DNA of 49,087 bases from Metabacillus malikii (GCF_030813355.1 NZ_JAUSUD010000029.1:1-49087); one strand, 5' to 3'. Positions 24,907 through 35,393 are shown, counted from the stretch's first letter. Notes: generated from the sequence alone by a model not told the origin. A program made the numbers and translations.

Positions 24907-24946
24907 AGAAGCTTTCTAATAGAGTCTTACAATTAGGAAGCTTCTT
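24907..24946 (+). terminator. Terminator after the GH88 gene
   Basis: 14-nt arms AGAAGCTTTCTAAT and ATTAGGAAGCTTCT (24907-24920, 24932-24945; one mismatch), T-rich afterwards. From here to 25426 no gene is seen; the 480 bp presumably hold the promoter of the next operon. Confidence 0.85.
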
Positions 24947-25426
24947 TCCTTATATTTTTTTATGAGTTAGCTTTGTGTATGAATTAGTTCAAGGTCTGTT
25001 ATTGTACTTATTTTGTTATACATATAGAGCAACACAATATTTTGGATATTCAAATAAAATTTAGTGATATGAAGGGAGATTTCTGAAAGTCCCCTTATTT
25101 ACATCATACATTTAAAAAACTGAGAATGTATGAATTAATGGAAATAAATGATTGGGTCAGCTCTATTACTTTATATTTCAACATATAAACATAATAGGGG
25201 GATTATCAGTTGATAAACTCCTAGTAATAGAAAACTAGTAAGATGTGAGTGAAATAAGGTGGAATCGAACTCAGAATTATTATAATAAAGATTCCTTGAG
25301 AGTTGGCGGAAGCTTGAGACTTTTGTGTGGGAAGAAACGCAATGAAAGAGCCACAGCTTGTGCTAAGTATGCTCACAGACTTGGAAGATAATATAACCAA
25401 TAACGATAACTCTGGAGGCTAAATCA

Positions 25427-26587
25427 ATGGAACAAGTTAAATTAGGAATAATAGGTGTCGGCAATATGGGGACACAACACGCAAAGTATTTACAAGAAGG
25501 AGTAATAGACGGTGCTGTCCTAACAGCTATACTAGATAAGAATGAGAATCGTACAAAAGAACTAAATTCGGTACTGAATCAGGATGTTCAAGTGTTCAAT
25601 GATGAGGAAGCATTCTTTGAATCGGGATTAGTTGATGCCGTTATCGTCGCAACACCCCATTATGACCATTCATACTTTGCTATAAAAGCATTTGAACAAA
25701 ACTTGCATGTCCTTTGTGAAAAACCAGCTGGCGTATATACAAAACAAGTGAGGGAAATGAATGAAGCGGCAAAGAAGAGTGGTAACGTATTCTCGATGAT
25801 GTATAATCAACGAACTAATCCGTTATATGAGAAGGTACGGGAGCTTATCCGGGAAGGTGAGTTAGGTGAAATTAGAAGAATGAATTGGCTTATTACGAAT
25901 TGGTATCGCTCTCAAAGCTATTATGATTCCGGCGGCTGGCGTGCAACCTGGGCTGGAGAAGGCGGCGGAGTATTAATCAACCAATGTCCGCACCAGCTAG
26001 ACTTGTGGCAGTGGATGACTGGCATGATGCCAACAAGGATGCGGGCATTTTGTCATTTTGGCAAATATCGGGATATAGAAGTTGAAGATGATGTAACCGC
26101 ATATGCAGAATATGATAACGGTGCAACCGCGGTATTTATTACGACGACAGGAGAAACACCAGGAACAAACCGATTACAGATAAATGGTGACCGTGGAAAA
26201 GTGGTCGTAGAGGATGGCAAATTAAATTATTGGAGATTACGAGTTTCAGAGTCACAATTTAACCGTGAGTATACAGGAGGCTTCGGTGAACCAGAGTGTT
26301 GGAAGGTGGACATACCGATTACAGGAAAGGAAACTTCCCATACAGGAATTACGCAAAACTTTGTAGATGCTATTTTAAAAGGTACCCCACTTATAGCCCC
26401 GGGTGAAGAAGGGATTAAAGGGCTATCATTATCAAATGCTATGCAACTTTCAGCTTGGACAGACGATTGGGTCAAGTTTCCACTTGATGAGGAGATGTAC
26501 TATAAATATCTCAAAGAAAAGATAGCGAATTCAACTGTGAAAAAAGAGGCAAGTAGCATCACTCTGGATGTGAAAGGGACCTATTAA
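25427..26587 (+). CDS. Gfo/Idh/MocA family oxidoreductase (first)
   Basis: 386-aa NAD(P)-dependent sugar dehydrogenase. Rossmann fold at the N-terminus (LGIIGVGNMGTQHAKYL), EKPAG catalytic lysine motif (about residue 97), and the C-terminal alpha/beta domain with GGWRATWAGEGGGVLINQC (GG-LxxQxxHxLD-type active-site helix, here QCPHQLDLW). Good CTGGAGG site. First gene of a set with a second oxidoreductase (4 bp gap plus leader). Likely oxidises a sugar or uronate derivative. Confidence 0.93.
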   Translation: MEQVKLGIIGVGNMGTQHAKYLQEGVIDGAVLTAILDKNENRTKELNSVLNQDVQVFNDEEAFFESGLVDAVIVATPHYDHSYFAIKAFEQNLHVLCEKPAGVYTKQVREMNEAAKKSGNVFSMMYNQRTNPLYEKVRELIREGELGEIRRMNWLITNWYRSQSYYDSGGWRATWAGEGGGVLINQCPHQLDLWQWMTGMMPTRMRAFCHFGKYRDIEVEDDVTAYAEYDNGATAVFITTTGETPGTNRLQINGDRGKVVVEDGKLNYWRLRVSESQFNREYTGGFGEPECWKVDIPITGKETSHTGITQNFVDAILKGTPLIAPGEEGIKGLSLSNAMQLSAWTDDWVKFPLDEEMYYKYLKEKIANSTVKKEASSITLDVKGTY

Positions 26588-26611
26588 AATATGAAAAGAG
26601 GGGTTTTTATT

Positions 26612-27712
26612 ATGAATCGACAGGAAGGCATGAACTATGCACCTAAAGGAAGGGTTAATAGGGTTATAAAAGAAGGTGAATTTATCATTGCAGCAATGGC
26701 CCTGAACCACGGACATATTTACGGAATGTGTAACGGGTTAATTGAAGCTGGTGCTACGTTAAAGTGGGTGTATGATTCTGACCCACATAAGGTGAAAGCA
26801 TTTCAAAAGAAATTTCCCCAAGTGAAGGTCGCATCGTCTAGTGAGGAAATCCTTGAAGATCCAAAGGTTCAATTAATTGCCGCAGCGGCCATACCTTCTA
26901 AGCGCTGTGAATTAGGACTTAAGGTAATGGATAACGGAAAGGATTACTTTACGGACAAAACCCCTTTTACAACGTTGGAACAATTGCAACAAGCAAGACG
27001 GAAAGTAAAAGAGACTGGAATGAAGTACATGGTTTATTACAGTGAACGCCTCCATGTCGAAAGCGCTGTGTTTGCAGGTCAGTTAATCGATGAGGGTGCA
27101 ATAGGCAGAGTAATTCAAGTTACAGGGTTTGGTCCACATCGTTTAAGTGCTGCATCAAGGCCAGACTGGTTCTTTCAGAAAGAATTTTATGGAGGCATTT
27201 TATGTGATATCGGGAGCCACCAAATTGAGCAATTTTTATATTATACGAAAAATACGAAAGCAAAGGTGTTAGCTAGTAAGGTAGCGAACTTTAATAACCC
27301 TAGTTACCCTGAGCTCGAAGATTATGGGGATGCAACACTTATTGGAGAAAATGGCGCAACGCAATTTTTTAGAGTCGATTGGTTTACACCGGATGGCTTA
27401 AGGACATGGGGAGATGGAAGAACGTTTATTATCGGAACAGAAGGAACAATTGAAATCCGCAAATATATAGATGTTGCAAGAGAGAATAGCGGAGACCACT
27501 TGTACCTCGTAAATAATAACGGAGAAAGATATTTCAACTTAAGTGGCCAGGTAGGATATCCGTTCTTTGGTGAACTTATATTAGATTGCATCAATCGGAC
27601 GGAGAACGCAATGACTCAAGAGCACGCCTTTAAAGCTGCTGAGTTATGTTTACTTGCCCAAAAACAAGCAATAAGAGTAGATGAATACACGAAACAAGAA
27701 CAATTTCTTTAA
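26612..27712 (+). CDS. Gfo/Idh/MocA family oxidoreductase (second)
   Basis: 366 aa. N-terminal Rossmann domain (IIAAMALNHGHIYGMCNGL) and C-terminal domain (GGILCDIGSHQIEQFLYYT with the active-site His). The usual EKP is DKTPF here, keeping the Lys. ATG 26612 is chosen because AAAAGAGGGG is about 8 bp upstream; an ATG at 26591 has no ribosome site. Co-directional with the first oxidoreductase 24 bp upstream; the pair may perform consecutive oxidation/reduction of a sugar. Confidence 0.92.
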   Translation: MNRQEGMNYAPKGRVNRVIKEGEFIIAAMALNHGHIYGMCNGLIEAGATLKWVYDSDPHKVKAFQKKFPQVKVASSSEEILEDPKVQLIAAAAIPSKRCELGLKVMDNGKDYFTDKTPFTTLEQLQQARRKVKETGMKYMVYYSERLHVESAVFAGQLIDEGAIGRVIQVTGFGPHRLSAASRPDWFFQKEFYGGILCDIGSHQIEQFLYYTKNTKAKVLASKVANFNNPSYPELEDYGDATLIGENGATQFFRVDWFTPDGLRTWGDGRTFIIGTEGTIEIRKYIDVARENSGDHLYLVNNNGERYFNLSGQVGYPFFGELILDCINRTENAMTQEHAFKAAELCLLAQKQAIRVDEYTKQEQFL

Positions 27713-27839
27713 AAAGTTATGTGAAAAAGATATAGCTGATATTGAAATTGGAAATTTGAGACTACTGATTAGAAAGACATACAGGGTGGTGTCCTAAAGG
27801 CGAGAGTGATGATGTTACAGTCAGTAGAAAAATGTTAAC

Positions 27840-28062
27840 AAAAGGCTGTTTTCGTTAACATTGTTGCTTTTTACCAATTTTTCGTTTTGAGTTGGTCTCC
27901 GCTACAGTACTCGCTTTCCGCGGGGTGGGTGCTGAGCCTCCTCAGCGCAAACGCCTGCGGGGTCTCAGCTATCCCACTCATCCCGCAGGAGTCTCGCACT
28001 TTCGCTCTAACCAACCTTAAAAAAGTTAGTGCGAAAAAGCCACAATCTTTTAGAAAGAGCCA
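27840..28062 (+). repeat. Composite dispersed repeat, copy 3
   Basis: Core GGTCTCCGCTACAGTACTCG onwards to the CAACC end is closely similar to copy 1; outer ends AAAAGGCTGTTTTCGTTAAC and the inverted GGCTCTTT arm match copy 2. It lies just before the isomerase gene, and an open frame running through it is accidental. Confidence 0.8.
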
Positions 28063-28090
28063 AACAAAAAACAAAAAGGGGGAATTAATC

Positions 28091-28945
28091 GTGAAATTCT
28101 CAGTATTTTCAGTTATGACACCGGATACAACTCCTGAAGAGCTAGTTGGGTTTCTTAAGGAGAATGGTTATGATGGAGTCGAATGGAGATGTAAAGAAAT
28201 ACCAAAAGAGTTAATAAATGAACAGCATAGCTTTTGGGGGAATAATTTAGCGACGATATCACCTGATATTACCGATCAAGAGATAGAAGATTTACGTCTA
28301 AGAACAGAACGAAACGGGATGGAAGTCATTTGCATTACCCCATATTTAGCTGCTGGAGATATAAGTGCAACAGAACAGGTGCTACAGGTTGCGCAAAAAT
28401 TTGGCGCTTCCTCAATACGCCTCGGAGTTCCAATCTATAATCGTTCGCAAAACTATCATGACCTATTTCAGAAAGCCGTTGCGTACTTAAAAGATGCCGA
28501 ACAACTTTGTAAGCAGTATAAAGTGAAGGGGTTAGTTGAAACACATCATGCCACGATTACACCAAGTGCCAGCTTAGCACATCGGTTAGTAAGTCATTTT
28601 AATCCAGAGCATATTGGAGTGCTGTATGATCCAGGTAATATGGTTCATGAAGGCTATGAAAATTACCGAATGGGACTAGAACTATTAGGAGATTACCTTG
28701 CACATGTCCATGTGAAAAATGCGTATTGGCAACAGACACCGCGTGAGGATGGAACAGTGGATTGGTCTGTCGAGTGGGCATTAGTAGAAAAAGGTATAGT
28801 AGATTGGAAGCAAGTACTAGGTGACTTAAAAGCTATAGGTTACGACGGATACGTAGGTATGGAGGACTTCAGCTGCGGATTAACGACTAAAGCATCTCTG
28901 AAGCACAATATTGACACGATAAAAAAATACCTTGCCGAGATTTAA
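28091..28945 (+). CDS. Sugar phosphate isomerase/epimerase (TIM barrel)
   Basis: 284-aa xylose-isomerase-like TIM barrel protein. Starts KFSVFSVMTPDTTPEELVGF; metal-binding residues fit GLVETHHATITP (Glu, His), VLYDPGNMVHEG (Asp), AHVHVKNAYW (His) and GYDGYVGMEDF (Glu). GTG 28091 with AAAGGGGG upstream is preferred to any start inside the repeat. Likely isomerises the product of the two oxidoreductases. Confidence 0.9.
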   Translation: MKFSVFSVMTPDTTPEELVGFLKENGYDGVEWRCKEIPKELINEQHSFWGNNLATISPDITDQEIEDLRLRTERNGMEVICITPYLAAGDISATEQVLQVAQKFGASSIRLGVPIYNRSQNYHDLFQKAVAYLKDAEQLCKQYKVKGLVETHHATITPSASLAHRLVSHFNPEHIGVLYDPGNMVHEGYENYRMGLELLGDYLAHVHVKNAYWQQTPREDGTVDWSVEWALVEKGIVDWKQVLGDLKAIGYDGYVGMEDFSCGLTTKASLKHNIDTIKKYLAEI

Positions 28946-29078
28946 AACCTTAACCTTTGCGTTCGTTATGATAAATGAAAGGAGGTCGTCCGTCAGTGTA
29001 AAAGTCGGACCCTCCAGCAAAAAAACTTGTCATGAAATCAATCTATAAAAATAATCAAATAGTTTAAGGGTGATAAAA

Positions 29079-30230
29079 ATGTTTGAATTACAAACTAATG
29101 ACCGCAAGTTTTGGCTTGATTCAATGTTGAAAATAGCAGACCCTGTTCTCCATCATTTACATAATAGAACATTAAAACGGGACATGCCGATTGAGATGAT
29201 AGAAGGAACAAGTCGTGAGAAATTTTCACATCTTGAGGCGTTGTCACGAGTATTAATAGGGATGGCTCCATGGTTAGAAACAGTAAGTGAGGATGTCAAA
29301 GAAGAAACCTTGCGTATAAAGTATGCTGATTTAGCTAGAAGTGCTATTGATGCAGGGACAGAGCCAAACTCACCGGATTATATGAATTTTTCGGATGATT
29401 TCCAACCGATTGTTGATACAGCTTTTCTTGCCCACGCACTATTGAGAGCACCAAATGAATTGTGGGAAAAGCTCGACCATAGAGTGAAACAAAATGTCAT
29501 ACAAGCAGTCAAAGCAACACGAACAAGAAAGCCTTTCTTTTCAAATTGGTTATTGTTTTCAGCAATGATTGAGGCATTTCTATACAAGGTTGGCGACGAA
29601 AGCTGGGACCCAATGCGAATCGATTATGCCCTCAAACAGTTTGACCAATGGTACTTAGGAGATGGGATCTATAGTGATGGACAGGATTATCATCACGATT
29701 ACTATAACAGCTTCGTGATTCATCCTATGCTCGTTGATGTAATAGAAACGGTCGGGAAAGAGTACCCAGAATGGGGGGTACGTAAAGAGTCAATTATTCA
29801 AAGGTCACAGAGATATGCAGTTATTCAAGAGAGGATAATCTCACCTGAGGGAACATTTCCACCAGTCGGCAGGTCTCTCGCCTATCGTTTTGGTGTCTTC
29901 CAAACATTGGCCCACCATGCACTCCGCAAAGATTTGCCAGAAGAACTCCACCCTGCACAGGTAAGAAGTGCCTTAACTGAAGTCATAACAAGAACACTTT
30001 CAGCTCCAGGTGCATTTACGGAATCAGGGTGGCTCACTATCGGCTTTTGTGGAAAGCAACCGGGAATCGGTGAAGGATATATTTCAACAGGCAGTCTATA
30101 TTTATGTACAGCAGCCTTTTTACCGTTGGGGCTACCAGGTTCAGATTCATTTTGGAATAACCCTGCAATGGAATGGACCTCTAAGAAGGCTTGGTCGGGG
30201 AAAGATTTTCCGATAGATACTGCTTTTTGA
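29079..30230 (+). CDS. DUF2264 protein
   Basis: 383-aa alpha-helical protein of the DUF2264 family, which is common in pectin/rhamnogalacturonan and other uronate-polymer loci. N-terminus WLDSMLKIADPVLHHLHNRT; DGIYSDGQDYHHDYYNSFVI and PVGRSLAYRF carry polar residues fitting an alpha/alpha-toroid hydrolase or lyase-like site. ATG 29079 follows AAGGG. It ends the sugar locus. Confidence 0.88.
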   Translation: MFELQTNDRKFWLDSMLKIADPVLHHLHNRTLKRDMPIEMIEGTSREKFSHLEALSRVLIGMAPWLETVSEDVKEETLRIKYADLARSAIDAGTEPNSPDYMNFSDDFQPIVDTAFLAHALLRAPNELWEKLDHRVKQNVIQAVKATRTRKPFFSNWLLFSAMIEAFLYKVGDESWDPMRIDYALKQFDQWYLGDGIYSDGQDYHHDYYNSFVIHPMLVDVIETVGKEYPEWGVRKESIIQRSQRYAVIQERIISPEGTFPPVGRSLAYRFGVFQTLAHHALRKDLPEELHPAQVRSALTEVITRTLSAPGAFTESGWLTIGFCGKQPGIGEGYISTGSLYLCTAAFLPLGLPGSDSFWNNPAMEWTSKKAWSGKDFPIDTAF

Positions 30231-30345
30231 AGCTTTGTTTTGCAAAAAAAGTGTTTGTTAAAGTCGGATATTGAAATATGTAATTGATTATTATTGGAAA
30301 AAGTAGTTGGAATCTTTTGGTTTTAAGCTTCAAACTCAATTAACT

Positions 30346-30396
30346 GGTGTTATTCCTAAATACACAAACATGTGTAAAGGGGATAACACCTTTTTT
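30346..30396 (+). terminator. Terminator before the urea operon
   Basis: GGTGTTATTCC (30346-30356) pairs with GGGATAACACC (30380-30390), with an inner ACACA/TGTGT hairpin and six T. Confidence 0.9.
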
Positions 30397-30510
30397 AATA
30401 ACCTGGAATCAATCATTTATGTCAGAAATTATAACATTTATTTTTTGTTGATAAACCTAGGTTGGTAACGTTTACTCAATAAAGTGTCGAAAAAAATTAT
30501 TAAAAACCAA

Positions 30511-30539
30511 TTGAAAATAGATAATTTTCAGTATATTAT
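30511..30539 (+). promoter_or_regulatory. Sigma-A-like promoter of the urt-ure-nik cluster
   Basis: TTGAAA (30511-30516), 17-bp spacer, TATTAT (30534-30539), about 105 bp before urtA. Confidence 0.65.
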
Positions 30540-30569
30540 GATTTTAGTGTTAGATATAGTTACATACAA

Positions 30570-30586
30570 TGTTATAAAATGTTACA
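30570..30586 (+). promoter_or_regulatory. TnrA/GlnR box
   Basis: TGTTATAAAATGTTACA matches the 17-bp consensus TGTNANAWWWTNTNACA at every fixed position. It lies about 30 bp downstream of the probable start of the upstream promoter, a position suited to repression there (GlnR), or it activates a nearer promoter (TnrA). Nitrogen control of urea use is well known in Bacillus. Confidence 0.85.
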
Positions 30587-30644
30587 TATGTTTTATATCT
30601 GTTGCTAACGCTAAATCAAATAGGAATAAGAGGGGTGTACGAAG

Positions 30645-31886
30645 ATGAAAAAAGGTTTTTTGGTTCTTTTCATGATGGTACTTATGCTTGCGGCTTGTTC
30701 TTCGCAGTCGAGTGAGTCTGCTTCAGAGTCTGCTTCAGGATCAAGCAGCTCTGAATCTAGTGGGGATACGATTAAAGTTGGAATCCTTCATTCATTAAGT
30801 GGAACAATGGCAATAAGTGAGGTTTCCTTACGTGATGCTGAGTTAATGGCGATTGAGGAGATTAATGCGAACGGTGGTGTCCTTGGCAAACAAATCGAGG
30901 CAGTTATTGAGGATGGAGCATCTGACTGGCCGACGTTTGCGGAAAAGGCGACAAAACTACTGCAGCAGGATAAGGTTGCAACGGTTTTTGGCGGTTGGAC
31001 TTCAGCGAGTCGAAAAGCGATGCTTCCGGTGTTCGAGCAAAACAATGGCTTGCTATGGTATCCGGTTCAATATGAAGGAATGGAGCAATCACCAAATATC
31101 TTCTATACCGGAGCAACGACGAATCAGCAAATTGTCCCTGCGGTTGATTGGCTATTAGAAAACGTTGGGAAGGACTTCTTTTTAGTTGGCTCTGACTATG
31201 TATTCCCAAGAACGGCGAACCAAATTATTAACGCACAAGTGAAGGCGAAGGGTGGCAAAGTAGTCGCTGAGGAGTACACAGCGATGGGGCATACCGATTA
31301 CAACACAGTCATAAACAAAATTAAATCAGCGAAACCAAGTGTGATTTTTAATACATTGAACGGTGATAGTAATGTCGCTTTCTTTAAACAACTTAGTGAT
31401 GCTGGCATTACACCTGATGATATTCCGGTGTTATCGGTAAGTGTTGCTGAGGAAGAGATTCGCGGAATTGGTGCAGATGTTCTTGAAGGACATTATGCAG
31501 CATGGAACTATTACCAAACAACAGATACAGCAGAAAATAAAACATTCGTGGAAAACTACAAAAAGAAATATGGCGATGACCGCGTAACAGGTGACCCGAT
31601 TGAAGCAGCCTATAACGCAGTGTACTTATGGGCAGCTGCTGTTGAAAAAGCGGGCTCGATTGAAGTCGATAAAGTCAAAGAAGCAGCAGACGGTATTGAG
31701 ATTAATGCACCAGGTGGTACAGTGAAAATTGATGGTGAAACACAGCATCTCTACAAAACGGTCCGGATTGGTGAGGTTCAAGCTGATGGTCAATTCAAAG
31801 AGGTGTGGAACTCTGATGAGCCAGTAAAGCCTGACCCGTATTTGAAATCATATGAGTGGGCTGGAGAGTTAGGTCAAAAAAAGTAA
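30645..31886 (+). CDS. urtA: Urea ABC transporter, substrate-binding lipoprotein UrtA
   Basis: 413 aa. Lipobox LAAC (Cys18), Ser-rich linker to about residue 42, then a type I periplasmic-binding fold of the UrtA/FmdD class: [57 protein letters not shown]. It captures urea outside the membrane for UrtBCDE. AGAGGGGTG ribosome site. It is the first gene behind the nitrogen-regulated promoter. Confidence 0.96.
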   Translation: MKKGFLVLFMMVLMLAACSSQSSESASESASGSSSSESSGDTIKVGILHSLSGTMAISEVSLRDAELMAIEEINANGGVLGKQIEAVIEDGASDWPTFAEKATKLLQQDKVATVFGGWTSASRKAMLPVFEQNNGLLWYPVQYEGMEQSPNIFYTGATTNQQIVPAVDWLLENVGKDFFLVGSDYVFPRTANQIINAQVKAKGGKVVAEEYTAMGHTDYNTVINKIKSAKPSVIFNTLNGDSNVAFFKQLSDAGITPDDIPVLSVSVAEEEIRGIGADVLEGHYAAWNYYQTTDTAENKTFVENYKKKYGDDRVTGDPIEAAYNAVYLWAAAVEKAGSIEVDKVKEAADGIEINAPGGTVKIDGETQHLYKTVRIGEVQADGQFKEVWNSDEPVKPDPYLKSYEWAGELGQKK

Positions 31887-31982
31887 GTTAAATTGATTGG
31901 AACAATTCCATTCAGCTCTCTATTTCCTAGATTAGGAGAAAGAGAGTTGAACGGGGACTATGAAAAGAAGGAGGGTATGGCG

Positions 31983-32885
31983 ATGTCGATACTTATTACC
32001 CAGCTATTTAATGGAGTAAGCCTTGGTTCAATTTTATTGTTAATTGCGTTAGGTCTTGCGATTACATTTGGACAAATGAATATCATCAATATGGCGCACG
32101 GAGAATTTATTATGATTGGCGCTTATACCACGTATGTTCTTCAGCAGGCTTTCATTCAATATCTTCCACAATCAGCCTTTGGTTATTATTTTATTCTAGC
32201 TATTCCGGTCGCTTTTATTGTTGCTGCACTTATCGGCTTATTAATTGAAAAAAGCATTGTTCGCTTTCTATATGAACGACCTCTTGATAGCTTACTAGCA
32301 ACATGGGGAGTTAGTTTAATTTTACAACAGGCTGCGCGAACTATATTTGGGGCGCCGAATGTCGCAGTTATTGCACCGGAATGGTTAAATGGTGGACTTA
32401 CGTTAGCGGGGGTCACGCTTCCGTATAAGCGTCTGTTTATTATTGGTTTAGTCATTATAAGCTTAGTGCTTCTCTTTATCTATCTTTATAAAACATCCTC
32501 AGGTCGACGGATGAAGGCGGTGACGTTGAACCGTGATATGGCATCATGCTTAGGGGTCTCTACGAGAAAGGTTGATAGTCTCGCATTTGCGTTAGGTAGT
32601 GGGGTCGCTGGTATTGCCGGCTGCTCGTTAACATTGCTTGGTTCAATTGGTCCGACGCTTGGAACTGCATATATCGTTGATGCGTTTATGATTGTTGTGT
32701 TAGGTGGGGTTGGCAAGCTGAAAGGAACGATTTTTGCAGCGTTATTGCTAGGGATATTAAGTACATTTGTAGAGCTTTCGACTAGTGCGACGATTGCGAA
32801 AGTGGTTGTGTTTGCATTTATTATTCTTTTCCTACAATGGAAGCCGACTGGACTTGTAGGAGCGAAGGTGAGAGCACTTGATTAA
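31983..32885 (+). CDS. urtB: Urea ABC transporter permease UrtB
   Basis: 300-aa LivH-type permease with about eight membrane helices; starts [19 protein letters not shown], with [19 protein letters not shown] and [16 protein letters not shown] typical of the family. ATG 31983 is chosen since AAGGAGGG ends 7 bp upstream; an ATG at 31977 is too close to it. Confidence 0.95.
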   Translation: MSILITQLFNGVSLGSILLLIALGLAITFGQMNIINMAHGEFIMIGAYTTYVLQQAFIQYLPQSAFGYYFILAIPVAFIVAALIGLLIEKSIVRFLYERPLDSLLATWGVSLILQQAARTIFGAPNVAVIAPEWLNGGLTLAGVTLPYKRLFIIGLVIISLVLLFIYLYKTSSGRRMKAVTLNRDMASCLGVSTRKVDSLAFALGSGVAGIAGCSLTLLGSIGPTLGTAYIVDAFMIVVLGGVGKLKGTIFAALLLGILSTFVELSTSATIAKVVVFAFIILFLQWKPTGLVGAKVRALD

Positions 32886-32898
32886 TGGAGGTGAAGTC

Positions 32899-33972
32899 AT
32901 GATAAAGAAATATAGCCAAAGTTCTTATTACGGATTATTCATTATTTTGCTGTTAGTCGCGCCGTTTTTTCTATCAGAATTTCGGGTTGGCTTACTAGCG
33001 AAGTTTTTATGCTATGCGATTATTGCCGTGGGAATTTGTTTAATTTGGGGCTATACAGGGATTTTAAGCTTAGGTCATGGTGTTTATTTTGGTTTAGGTG
33101 CCTACTGTATGGCGATGTACTTGAAGCTGGAGGCTTCGCCAAGTGGAATACCGGATTTTATGGAATGGAACGGGATTACGGAGGTTCCATTGATTTGGAT
33201 GATTTTTGAAAATCCGTTTGTTGCGATTGCGGCTGCAGTGCTCGTACCCTTTCTTATCGCTTGTATTATCGGATATTTTACATTTAAAAACCGGATTAAA
33301 GGTGTGTTTTTCTCGATTATCTCACAAGCGGTTGTCGTTGTTGCGGTTACGTTATTTATCGGGATGCAGCATATTACGGGAGGAACGAGTGGGTTAACGA
33401 ACTTTTATACTGTTTTCCAAGTTCCGTTATCAGATCCGCAGACGAAAACGATTCTTTACTATGTAACAGTTGGCTTTTTAGCTGTTATTATGGTGCTTTC
33501 TCTCATTTTGACGAAGACACGCCTTGGGAAAGTGTTAATTGCGATACGTGATGGAGAAAATCGCTTGAGATTCCTTGGATTTAATCCTGCTACGTATAAA
33601 GTGTTTATTTACGGGCTTTCTGCAGCGTTTGCTGGAATTGCTGGTGCTTTGTTTGTCCTTCAGGTTGGGATGATTACACCGGAAATGATGGGGATTATTC
33701 CTTCTGTTGAGATGGTGCTTTGGGCAGCAATTGGTGGCAGGTATTCAATTTTAGGGGCAGCGATTGGCGCGATTATCACGAACAGTGCAAAAAGCTTTTT
33801 AAGTGAATCATACCCTGAGTTTTGGACCTTTATTTTAGGAGCACTTTTCATCATAGTCGTTTTATATTTACCGAACGGCTTAGCAGGTCTAGTTGATAAA
33901 GTGAAGCTTGCCCTCTTTAAAAAGGAGAAGAAGGAGGTTGAGAAGAATGCAGCCGATACTGTCGTGTCGTGA
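32899..33972 (+). CDS. urtC: Urea ABC transporter permease UrtC
   Basis: 357-aa LivM-type permease with about ten membrane helices: LIWGYTGILSLGHGVYFGLG, GGTSGLTNFYTVF, RFLGFNPATYKVF, AIGGRYSILGAAIGA. ATG 32899 follows GGAGGTGA. Charged Lys-rich C-terminus overlaps urtD. Confidence 0.95.
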   Translation: MIKKYSQSSYYGLFIILLLVAPFFLSEFRVGLLAKFLCYAIIAVGICLIWGYTGILSLGHGVYFGLGAYCMAMYLKLEASPSGIPDFMEWNGITEVPLIWMIFENPFVAIAAAVLVPFLIACIIGYFTFKNRIKGVFFSIISQAVVVVAVTLFIGMQHITGGTSGLTNFYTVFQVPLSDPQTKTILYYVTVGFLAVIMVLSLILTKTRLGKVLIAIRDGENRLRFLGFNPATYKVFIYGLSAAFAGIAGALFVLQVGMITPEMMGIIPSVEMVLWAAIGGRYSILGAAIGAIITNSAKSFLSESYPEFWTFILGALFIIVVLYLPNGLAGLVDKVKLALFKKEKKEVEKNAADTVVS

Positions 33973-34690
33973 TGTGATGGTTGACTTTTCAGGGTTTAAA
34001 GCACTTCAAGGTGTCAATTTAGAGGTTGACCATCATGAAATTCTGTTTTTGATTGGACCAAATGGCGCCGGGAAAACGACGTTGCTTGATGTGATATGTG
34101 GGAAAACAAAGTCGACGAACGGTGAAGTGAGATTTGCGGGTGAAGTGACGTTAACAAAGCTTTCCGAGCAAAAAATCGTTCATCATGGTGTGGCCCGGAA
34201 ATTCCAAGCACCAAGTATCTTTTTACAGCTTACGCCATTTGAAAACTTAGAGATTGCAATGAAGCAAAAGAAAGGCTTTCTTTCGATGTTGTTCGCGAAA
34301 ATGACGCAGACTCAAGAAGAAAAAATAGAGCAATTGCTAGAGCGAATTGGCCTTTATGACGTTCGCCATCAGCCTTCCTCCTCGTTATCACATGGTCAAA
34401 AACAATGGTTGGAAATTGGTATGCAGCTCATCCAGGAACCGAGGCTGTTGTTATTAGATGAGCCAATTGCCGGAATGTCTGGGGAAGAACGAACAAAAAC
34501 TGGGCAGTTAATTGAGGAAATTGCGAAGGAGTGTTCGGTGTTAATTGTTGAGCATGATATGGATTTTGTCCGTAACTTTTCAACAAAGGTTGTTGTTATG
34601 CATGAGGGTAAGGTGCTTTGTGAAGGGTCCATGGATGAGATTCAGGAAAACGAAGAAGTGAGGAATGTGTATTTAGGGAGGAAGGGATAA
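33947..34690 (+). CDS. urtD: Urea ABC transporter ATPase UrtD
   Basis: 247-aa LivG-type ATPase: Walker A GPNGAGKTT, signature LSHGQKQWLEIGM (with SHGQ as usual for UrtD), Walker B LLLLDEPIAGMS, IVEHDMDF switch. Starts 26 bp inside urtC behind AAGGAGG. Confidence 0.95.
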   Translation: MQPILSCRDVMVDFSGFKALQGVNLEVDHHEILFLIGPNGAGKTTLLDVICGKTKSTNGEVRFAGEVTLTKLSEQKIVHHGVARKFQAPSIFLQLTPFENLEIAMKQKKGFLSMLFAKMTQTQEEKIEQLLERIGLYDVRHQPSSSLSHGQKQWLEIGMQLIQEPRLLLLDEPIAGMSGEERTKTGQLIEEIAKECSVLIVEHDMDFVRNFSTKVVVMHEGKVLCEGSMDEIQENEEVRNVYLGRKG

Positions 34691-34691
34691 C

Positions 34692-35393
34692 ATGCTTCAA
34701 ATCCAAGAGCTTCAAGCCGGCTATGATGAAACGATGATCCTCCGACAGCTTCATATGGAGATTCCAGAAGGAAAAATTGTCGGACTTCTCGGACGAAATG
34801 GCGTTGGTAAAACGACACTAGTAAAGGTAATTATGGGACTGTTGCCAATTGCCGACGGAACAATTACCTTTCAAAACACAAATTGGCGGAAGGAACGACC
34901 GGAACAACGGGCACGACAAGGGATTGCCTATGTGCCACAGGGAAGGGAAATCTTTTCCGACCTGACGATTAGGGAGAATTTACTTCTTGGGATGGAGGCT
35001 CTGCCAAGGTCGGCAAGGTCAACGGACATCCCTCGCGAAATCTTTGAATGGTTTCCTGTGTTGGAGGAGATGATTGACAGAAAGGGTGGCGACTTAAGCG
35101 GCGGTCAACAGCAACAGCTGGCGATTGCTCGGGCGATTATTTCTAATCCGAAGCTGCTGTTGTTAGATGAACCGATGGAAGGCATCCAGCCGTCAATCGT
35201 TCAGCTCATCCAAGACGTCCTCGTGAAAATCTCCCGCGAAAAGGGAATGTCGATTCTCTTAATCGAGCACAATTTAGATGCGGTCTTATCTTGTGCAGAT
35301 GAGGTTTACATTCTTGATAAAGGCAAAATGGTCTTGAATGGTCTTTGTGATGAAATCAATGAGGATGAACTGCATCAGTATTTAGCGGTTTAA
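34692..35393 (+). CDS. urtE: Urea ABC transporter ATPase UrtE
   Basis: 233-aa LivF-type ATPase: Walker [30 protein letters not shown], signature [15 protein letters not shown], Walker [13 protein letters not shown]. One base after urtD. Completes the five-part urea importer. A GGGGACTGTCCCC palindrome (35401-35413) sits between it and ureA. Confidence 0.95.
   Translation: MLQIQELQAGYDETMILRQLHMEIPEGKIVGLLGRNGVGKTTLVKVIMGLLPIADGTITFQNTNWRKERPEQRARQGIAYVPQGREIFSDLTIRENLLLGMEALPRSARSTDIPREIFEWFPVLEEMIDRKGGDLSGGQQQQLAIARAIISNPKLLLLDEPMEGIQPSIVQLIQDVLVKISREKGMSILLIEHNLDAVLSCADEVYILDKGKMVLNGLCDEINEDELHQYLAV

Noticed and set aside
24947-25426. Possible riboswitch or T-box before the oxidoreductase genes
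   Set aside because: No T-box GGTGG-ACCGCG element, no terminator and no known aptamer signature could be recognised.
27887-28090. N-terminal extension of the isomerase through the repeat
   Set aside because: The extension translates the dispersed repeat; a GTG with a good ribosome site at 28091 gives the normal family length.
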